Origin: Polymorphospora lycopeni
GTDB lineage: Bacteria; Actinomycetota; Actinomycetes; Mycobacteriales; Micromonosporaceae
Length of the DNA: 64,000 nt
Direction of reading: 5' to 3'
Assembly: GCF_042237075.1 (NCBI RefSeq)
Contig: NZ_JBCGDC010000022.1
Span: 14,705-78,704, forward strand
The position numbers and the translations under genes are program-made. Below the pieces are notes generated by a model. That model worked only from the letters and a program-made list of their open reading frames with translations, made no database searches and was not told where the DNA came from. This document shows, in pieces, positions 58,765-64,000 of this stretch. Each line of letters begins with the position of its first letter. Positions within the stretch are counted from its first letter, which is position 1.

Positions 58765-59145
58765 ATGGCACGTCTAGTCGGCGTCGATCTCCCCCGCGAC
58801 AAGCGGTTGGAGATCGCGCTCACCTACATCTTCGGGGTCGGCCGGACCCGCGCGATCGAGACCCTGACCGCGACCGGCATCAGCCCCGACAAGCGCACCA
58901 AGGACCTCACCGACGAGGAGCTCGTCCAGCTCCGCGATCACATCGAGGCCAACTACAAGGTTGAAGGCGACCTGCGCCGCGAGGTCGCCGCCGACATCCG
59001 CCGCAAGGTCGAGATCGGCTGCTACGAGGGCATCCGGCACCGCCGTGGTCTTCCCGTCCGGGGGCAGCGGACCCGCACCAACGCCCGTACCCGTAAGGGC
59101 CCGAAGCGGACCGTCGCCGGCAAGAAGAAGGCCGGTAAGAAGTAG
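58765..59145 (+). CDS. rpsM: 30S ribosomal protein S13
   Basis: 126 residues. ARLVGVDLPRDKRLEIALTYIFGVGRTRAIETL, RHRRGLPVRGQRTRTNARTRKGPKR. ATG 58765 follows CGAGGAG. Confidence 0.98.
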   Translation: MARLVGVDLPRDKRLEIALTYIFGVGRTRAIETLTATGISPDKRTKDLTDEELVQLRDHIEANYKVEGDLRREVAADIRRKVEIGCYEGIRHRRGLPVRGQRTRTNARTRKGPKRTVAGKKKAGKK

Positions 59146-59330
59146 GTCCTCGATCGGAATTGGTGGTCGTTCGCCGTCGTGGTTGACCGGGCCGCTACCG
59201 ATCTGGGGTCTACGGAAGTTGACGGGGTCAGACGGGTCGTTCGCCGTCGAAGAGCACGGCGGCGAGCCGCCGAGAACGGCCGTGCGATCAGCAACCGATC
59301 TTTTGGAAACAAACAGGAGCGCACTGACTT

Positions 59331-59738
59331 ATGCCACCTAAGGCTCGTGCCGGAGCCGCTGTAAAGAAGGTCCGGCGCAAGGAACGCAAGAACGTCGCCC
59401 ACGGGCAGGCGCACATCAAGAGCACCTTCAACAACACCATCGTGTCGATCACCGACCCGACCGGTGCGGTCATCTCCTGGGCCTCCGCTGGCCAGGTGGG
59501 CTTCAAGGGCTCCCGCAAGTCGACCCCGTTCGCCGCGCAGCTCGCCGCCGAGGCGGCTGCCCGTCGGGCGATGGAGCACGGCATGCGCAAGGTCGACGTG
59601 TTCGTCAAGGGCCCCGGCTCCGGCCGGGAAACCGCCATCCGTTCGCTGCAGGCCGTCGGCCTCGAGGTCGGGCAGATCTCCGACGTCACGCCGCAGCCGC
59701 ACAACGGGTGCCGTCCGCCGAAGCGTCGCCGGGTCTGA
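59331..59738 (+). CDS. rpsK: 30S ribosomal protein S11
   Basis: 135 residues. [54 protein letters not shown] and [17 protein letters not shown]. The 185-nt gap upstream contains no gene. Confidence 0.98.
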
Positions 59739-59751
59739 GAGGTAGATAGAG

Positions 59752-60378
59752 ATGGCTCGTTACACGGGTGCCGACTGCCGTCGTTGCCGGCGCGAGAAGA
59801 TGAAGCTGTTCCTCAAGGGCAGCAAGTGCGACGGGCCGAAGTGCCCGTTCGAATCGCGTCCCTTCCCGCCCGGCCAGCACGGCCGCGGTCGGACCAAGGA
59901 GACCGAGTACCTGCTCCAGCTCCGCGAGAAGCAGAAGGCCCGCCGCGTCTACGGCGTGCTCGAGCGGCAGTTCCGCGGCTACTACGAGGAGGCGGTGGCC
60001 AAGCAGGCCAAGACCGGTGAGGTCCTCCTCCAGATCCTCGAGTCGCGGCTCGACAACGTGGTCTACCGGGCTGGCTACGCCAAGTCCCGCGACATGGCCC
60101 GCCAGCTGGTCAAGCACGGCCACTTCACGGTCAACGGCACGAAGGTCGACATTCCTTCGTACCGCGTGAAGGAGCACGACATCATCGAGGTCCGGGCGAA
60201 GTCCAAGGAGATGACGCCGTTCATCGTGGCGCAGGCCGAGGCCGGCTCGCGCACCGTTCCGGCGTGGCTCGAGGCGATCCCGAGCCAGATGAAGATCCTC
60301 GTGCACTCGCTCCCGGCCCGCCAGGTCATCGACACGCAGGTCCAGGAGCAGCTGATCGTCGAGCTCTACTCCAAGTAG
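59752..60378 (+). CDS. rpsD: 30S ribosomal protein S4, zinc type
   Basis: 208 residues. The N-terminus has a zinc-type cysteine cluster, CRRCRREKMKLFLKGSKCDGPKC. The S4 RNA-binding domain is LESRLDNVVYRAGYAKSRDMARQLVKHGHFTVNG. Usual nucleating protein and autoregulator of the alpha operon. Confidence 0.98.
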   Translation: MARYTGADCRRCRREKMKLFLKGSKCDGPKCPFESRPFPPGQHGRGRTKETEYLLQLREKQKARRVYGVLERQFRGYYEEAVAKQAKTGEVLLQILESRLDNVVYRAGYAKSRDMARQLVKHGHFTVNGTKVDIPSYRVKEHDIIEVRAKSKEMTPFIVAQAEAGSRTVPAWLEAIPSQMKILVHSLPARQVIDTQVQEQLIVELYSK

Positions 60379-60460
60379 TCCGGCCGGCCCTCGTGGCCGA
60401 CCGGCCCCGACCGACCCGACGGGTCGACCGGGGGCTCACCCGGCCCGTCAGGGCCGGTCC

Positions 60461-60500
60461 GGAGCACCGCCCCGCCGGCGTGAGCCGGCGGGGCCGCTCC
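60461..60500 (+). promoter_or_regulatory. Strong hairpin between rpsD and rpoA
   Basis: Inner stem CCCCGCCGGC-GTGA-GCCGGCGGGG (60470-60493) and outer stem GGAGC/GCTCC (60461-60465, 60496-60500). There is no U tract; possible attenuator or processing site ahead of rpoA. Confidence 0.55.
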
Positions 60501-60556
60501 ACACCACATTGGTTGCGGGCGTCAAATGGTGGGCGCCCCGGCACAAGGAGAACGCA

Positions 60557-61579
60557 GTGCTCATCACCCAGCGGCCGACCCTCACCGAGGAGTCGATCAG
60601 CGAGACCCGGTCCCGGTTCACCATCGAACCGCTGGAGCCCGGCTTCGGCTACACGCTCGGCAACTCGCTGCGGCGTACGCTGCTGTCGTCCATCCCGGGC
60701 GCGGCGGTCACGTCGATCAAGATCGACGGCGTGCTGCACGAGTTCACCACGATCCCCGGTGTCAAGGAGGACGTGGTCGAGCTCGTCATGAACGTCAAGG
60801 AACTGAGCGTCAGCTCCGAGGTCGACGAGCCGGTCAGCATGTACCTGCGCAAGCAGGGCCCGGGCGACGTCACCGCCGGTGACATCCAGCCCCCGGCCGG
60901 TGTCTCGGTGCACAACCCCGACCTCAAGCTCGCGACCCTCAACGGCAAGGGCCGGCTCGACATGGAGCTGACCGTCGAGCGGGGCCGCGGCTACGTGACG
61001 GCCGCGCAGAACAAGCAGGCCGGCGCCGAGATCGGCCGCATCCCGGTCGACTCGATCTACTCGCCGGTGCTGAAGGTGACCTACCGGGTCGAGGCGACCC
61101 GTGTCGAGCAGCGCACCGACTTCGACCGCCTGATCATCGACGTCGAGACCAAGGCGTCGATCGGGCCGCGGACCGCGATCGCGTCCGCCGGCTCGACCCT
61201 GGTCGAGCTCTTCGGCCTGGCCCGCGAGCTGGACGAGACCGCGGAGGGCATCGACATCGGCCCGTCGCAGGGTGACCTCCAGCACGCCGCCGATCTGGCG
61301 CTGCCGATCGAGGAGCTGGACCTGACCGTACGGTCCTACAACTGCCTCAAGCGCGAGGGCATCAACACCGTTGGTGAACTCATCGGGCGTACCGAGGCCG
61401 ACCTCCTCGACATCCGGAATTTCGGTCAGAAGTCGATCGACGAGGTCAAGATGAAGCTCGCCGGCATGGGGCTGGGCCTGAAGGACTCGGCGCCCAACTT
61501 CGACCCGGCGAACGTCGTGGACTCCTTCGGCGAGGTTGACTACGACACCGACGACTACCGCGAGACCGAGCAGCTCTAA
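60557..61579 (+). CDS. rpoA: DNA-directed RNA polymerase subunit alpha
   Basis: 340 residues. N-terminal dimer domain (RFTIEPLEPGFGYTLGNSLRRTLLSSIPGAAVTSIKIDG), and C-terminal domain with two helix-hairpin-helix elements (SYNCLKREGINTVGELIGRTEADLLDIRNFGQKSIDEVKMKLAGMGLGL). GTG 60557 (LITQRPTLTE) has AAGGAGAA upstream. Confidence 0.98.
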   Translation: MLITQRPTLTEESISETRSRFTIEPLEPGFGYTLGNSLRRTLLSSIPGAAVTSIKIDGVLHEFTTIPGVKEDVVELVMNVKELSVSSEVDEPVSMYLRKQGPGDVTAGDIQPPAGVSVHNPDLKLATLNGKGRLDMELTVERGRGYVTAAQNKQAGAEIGRIPVDSIYSPVLKVTYRVEATRVEQRTDFDRLIIDVETKASIGPRTAIASAGSTLVELFGLARELDETAEGIDIGPSQGDLQHAADLALPIEELDLTVRSYNCLKREGINTVGELIGRTEADLLDIRNFGQKSIDEVKMKLAGMGLGLKDSAPNFDPANVVDSFGEVDYDTDDYRETEQL

Positions 61580-61610
61580 GATCCGCTGCCAATACTGAGG
61601 AGCACCAACA

Positions 61611-62183
61611 ATGCCCACGCCCACCAAGGGCCCCCGCCTCGGCGGCAGCCCGGCGCACGAGCGGCTCATCCTGGCCAACCTGGCCACCGCGCTGTTCCAG
61701 CACGGCAAGATCCGTACGACCGAGACGAAGGCCAAGCGGCTGCGCCCGCTCGCGGAACAGCTCATCACCAAGGCCAAGCGCGGCGACCTGGCCGCACGTC
61801 GGCGGGTGCTGACCGTCGTACGCGACAAGGACGTGGTCTACACGCTGTTCGACCAGATCGCGCCGCGCTACGCCAACCGTCCCGGTGGCTACACCCGGAT
61901 CGTGAAGACCGGTCCGCGCAAGGGTGACGCCGCCCCGATGGCGATCATCGAGCTGGTCGAGGAGCTCGTCGTCGCGGAGTCCGGCGGCGGCAAGAAGTCG
62001 GCCGCCCGCAAGGCGGCCCAGCAGGACAAGGTCGAGGCGCTCGCCCCCGCCGAGGCGGAGAAGCCCGCGACCAAGCCGGCCGCCGCCGAAGCGGACCAGG
62101 ACGCCGAGGCGCCGGAGTCGGCGTCCGGCGACCACGGTGCGGAGGGCCCGGGCGACAAGGCCGAGGGCGAAGACACCAAGTAA
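61611..62183 (+). CDS. rplQ: 50S ribosomal protein L17
   Basis: 190 residues. PTPTKGPRLGGSPAHERLILANLATALFQHGKIRTTETKAKRLRPLAEQLITKAKRG, then a 65-residue Ala/Glu/Asp-rich tail beyond the core of about 120 residues. Terminator follows. Confidence 0.98.
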   Translation: MPTPTKGPRLGGSPAHERLILANLATALFQHGKIRTTETKAKRLRPLAEQLITKAKRGDLAARRRVLTVVRDKDVVYTLFDQIAPRYANRPGGYTRIVKTGPRKGDAAPMAIIELVEELVVAESGGGKKSAARKAAQQDKVEALAPAEAEKPATKPAAAEADQDAEAPESASGDHGAEGPGDKAEGEDTK

Positions 62184-62200
62184 TCCGCCCAGCAAGGCAC

Positions 62201-62242
62201 ACCGGCCCGGCACCCCGCCACGGGGTGCCGGGCCCGGTCATT
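62201..62242 (+). terminator. Terminator after rplQ
   Basis: Stem ACCGGCCCGGCACCCCG / CGGGGTGCCGGGCCCGGT with one bulge and loop CCA, then CATTTC. truA starts 14 nt later, so read-through or a separate start must serve truA. Confidence 0.85.
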
Positions 62243-62255
62243 TCAGGAGTACGAA

Positions 62256-63092
62256 GTGGACGGACGAACCCGGGTACGGCTGGACGTGGCGTACGACGGC
62301 ACCGACTTCTCCGGCTGGGCGGCACAGCCCGGGCGGCGTACGGTCGCCGGCGTCCTGGCCGAGACCCTGCACCGGATCTTCGGCCCGGAGGCGGTGACCG
62401 GGCTGACCGTGGCCGGCCGGACCGATGCCGGCGTGCACGCCTCCGGGCAGGTGTGCCACGTCGACCTGCCGGCCGCGGCCTGGGCCGACCGGGCCGACAC
62501 GCTCGTCCGCCGGCTGTCCGGCATGCTTCCCGGCGACGTCCGGGTACGGGCGGCCACCGCCGTCCCCGACGACTTCGACGCGCGGTTCGCGGCCACCTAC
62601 CGCCGGTACGAGTACCTGGTCACCGACGCCGCGCACGGGGTCGAGCCGGTGCGCCGGCACGAGATCCTGGCCTGGCCCCGGCCGCTGGACCTCGACCGGT
62701 TGAACGCGGCCGCCGCCGGCCTGGTCGGCGAGCACGACTTCGCGGCGTACTGCCGGCGCAAGGAGAACGCCACCACCCGGCGCGAGGTCACCCGCCTGGA
62801 CTGGCGACGCGACACCGCCGGCATTTTGGTCGCGACCGTGCAGGCCGACGCGTTCTGCCAGTCGATGGTGCGCAGCCTGGTCGGGGCGATGCTCGTCGTC
62901 GGCGACGGGCGCCGCCCGCCGGACTGGCCGGCCGGCCTGCTGCGGCACCGCGAACGGTCCAGCGAGGTGACCGTGGCGCCGGCGCACGGGCTGACCCTCG
63001 TCGCGGTCGGCTATCCCGAGGACCCCGCCGCGTACGCGAGCCGGGCCGAGACCACCCGCCGGTTGCGGGTCGAGCCTCAGCTACCGGGCTGA
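62256..63092 (+). CDS. truA: tRNA pseudouridine(38-40) synthase
   Basis: 278 residues; isomerises uridines 38-40 of the tRNA anticodon arm. VRLDVAYDGTDFSGWAAQPGRRTVAGVL, catalytic Asp in VAGRTDAGVHASGQ, and VQADAFCQSMVRSLVGAMLVVGDGRR. GTG 62256 follows CAGGAGTACGAA. Its 3' end overlaps the convergent gene by 16 bp. Confidence 0.96.
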   Translation: MDGRTRVRLDVAYDGTDFSGWAAQPGRRTVAGVLAETLHRIFGPEAVTGLTVAGRTDAGVHASGQVCHVDLPAAAWADRADTLVRRLSGMLPGDVRVRAATAVPDDFDARFAATYRRYEYLVTDAAHGVEPVRRHEILAWPRPLDLDRLNAAAAGLVGEHDFAAYCRRKENATTRREVTRLDWRRDTAGILVATVQADAFCQSMVRSLVGAMLVVGDGRRPPDWPAGLLRHRERSSEVTVAPAHGLTLVAVGYPEDPAAYASRAETTRRLRVEPQLPG

Positions 63093-64000
63093 GTCGCGGC
63101 CGCCGGCCCGGCCTCCCCGTCGGCGACGGTCGCCCGGCGCTCCAGCACGGTGCCGCGCAGGTGTAGCTCGATGACGTCGTAGAGGATCTGCCGGGCGTGC
63201 TGGTCGCCCGGATCGATCTCGTCGCCGGTGGCCTTCGCGATGACCGCGTACGCCAGGAAGTGACCCCGGAAATGCCAGCCGACCTGGCCCGACGAGTGGA
63301 CGACGGGTTCGGTGCCGGCTCCGGCGACCATGCCCTGGAAGCGACCGCTCTCCTCGGCGACGAGTGGCTTGATGCCTTTGTGGACCCGGCCGGCGGCGGC
63401 CTCGTCCACCAGGTTGAAGATCCCGGCGGTGAGCAGGTATTCGCCGCTCGGCGACCGGAGCGTGGCCCGTACGACCTGGGTGCAGCCGGCACCGCCGAGC
63501 AGTTCGGCGATGCCGCCGCCCGCCGCGCCCGCGCAGTCCGGCGCCACCTCGGTCTTCAACACCTGGTAGGGCGGCTCCTTCGGGTTGATGACGAGGTCGG
63601 CGGTGGGGAAGACCTCTTCGACGGTGAGCGGCGCCGGATCGACGGCCTGTGAGGTGATGTCGCGCGGCTGTGCGGCGGCCGGGCCGCCGGCGGCGCGGGC
63701 GTCGCGTCCCTTGCGCTCGTCGGCGACGAGGAAGTAGGAGGTGAGGCCGCAGACGCCGAGCAGCACCACCACGGCGATCCCGCTTATCAGGGCCTGGAGT
63801 TTCGCCTTCGCCGAGGGGCGGTTGGCGACAGGGCCGCCGATGGTGGTGTCCCGCCCGGGTTCGGGTGCCGGGGCTGGCCGGGGCCGGGCGGGGCCGGCCG
63901 GTGAACCCGCCGGTGGCGGGCCCGACCGGGTGGGACCCGGTGCCGGCGGCAGGGCGCGGGCGGAAGCTGCCGGTGGCAGGGCCGGGCGGGCGGAACCCGG
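63077..64000 (-). CDS. Proline-rich single-pass membrane protein (cut by right window edge)
   Basis: The reverse frame is open from the edge, so the start is outside. About 307 residues are visible: a Pro/Ala/Gly-rich cytosolic part with ALPPA repeats, GRDTTIGGPVANRPSAKAKL, one membrane helix (QALISGIAVVVLLGVCGLTSYFLV), and a roughly 200-residue outer domain (VEEVFPTADLVINPKEPPYQ, GCTQVVRATLRSPSGEYLLTAGIFNLVD, AYAVIAKATGDEI). No family is recognised. Many actinobacterial proteins of this layout are cell-surface or kinase-adjacent, but that is not evidence for function. The stop overlaps the end of truA. Confidence 0.75.
   Translation of the reverse strand, partial: PGSARPALPPAASARALPPAPGPTRSGPPPAGSPAGPARPRPAPAPEPGRDTTIGGPVANRPSAKAKLQALISGIAVVVLLGVCGLTSYFLVADERKGRDARAAGGPAAAQPRDITSQAVDPAPLTVEEVFPTADLVINPKEPPYQVLKTEVAPDCAGAAGGGIAELLGGAGCTQVVRATLRSPSGEYLLTAGIFNLVDEAAAGRVHKGIKPLVAEESGRFQGMVAGAGTEPVVHSSGQVGWHFRGHFLAYAVIAKATGDEIDPGDQHARQILYDVIELHLRGTVLERRATVADGEAGPAAATQPGS

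Overview
The window is a contiguous piece of a very GC-rich actinobacterial chromosome, most likely Micromonosporaceae (Micromonospora or a relative). The reasons are strong G/C third-position bias throughout, the rpmG-hadA-hadB-trpT-secE-nusG-rplK-rplA gene order shared with other actinobacteria, TTG starts for rpoB and secY, and a second, partial nuo cluster of the kind I recall from Streptomyces and Micromonosporaceae. The genus is an inference. No CRISPR array, insertion sequence, prophage or biosynthetic cluster was seen.

Layout. 1-5829: the 5' end of proB (cut by the left edge), an alkyltransferase-like protein, a GPH-type transporter, a PLP decarboxylase-like enzyme, and a SigE-family ECF sigma factor coupled to a membrane-anchored partner. 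5980-17229: a respiratory complex I cluster, nuoB, C, H, I, J, K, L, M, N, interrupted between nuoB and nuoC by a DUF2252 gene and an opposite-strand glucose dehydrogenase gene; nuoA, D, E, F and G are absent here. 17337-25550: htpX, an MFS gene, yajQ, tRNA-Tyr, a small exported peptide plus a membrane GGDEF-EAL protein, tRNA-Thr, tRNA-Met, rpmG, hadA/hadB homologues and tRNA-Trp. 25780-37736: secE-nusG-rplK-rplA, rplJ-rplL behind an L10-type leader, and rpoB-rpoC. 38519-44124: a DUF4190 protein and the str operon (rpsL, rpsG, fusA, tuf). 44419-55705: the S10 and spc operons through secY. 55706-63092: adk, map, a DUF1707 protein, infA-rpmJ-rpsM-rpsK-rpsD-rpoA-rplQ and truA. A proline-rich membrane protein gene runs off the right edge.

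Together this is mostly the translation, transcription and secretion core (ribosomal proteins, RNA polymerase alpha, beta and beta', EF-G, EF-Tu, IF-1, NusG, SecE, SecY, methionine aminopeptidase), preceded by an energy-conversion block. Candidate promoters with readable -35 and -10 boxes precede rplJ, rpoB, rpsL, infA and tRNA-Trp, and strong hairpin terminators separate most units.

Two observations stand out. First, the nuo junctions and the rpsH-rplF junction contain tiny reading frames, some encoded by a roughly 50-nt repeat (peptide core RSPAvAxEG), whose start and stop codons overlap the neighbouring genes, as if short translated bridges keep ribosomes moving from gene to gene. Second, the two single N bases (37937 and 43377) sit exactly at the end of a perfect 162-bp inverted duplication after rpoC and of a 90-nt in-frame duplication in tuf. 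Both look like scaffolding errors and should not be read as biology.
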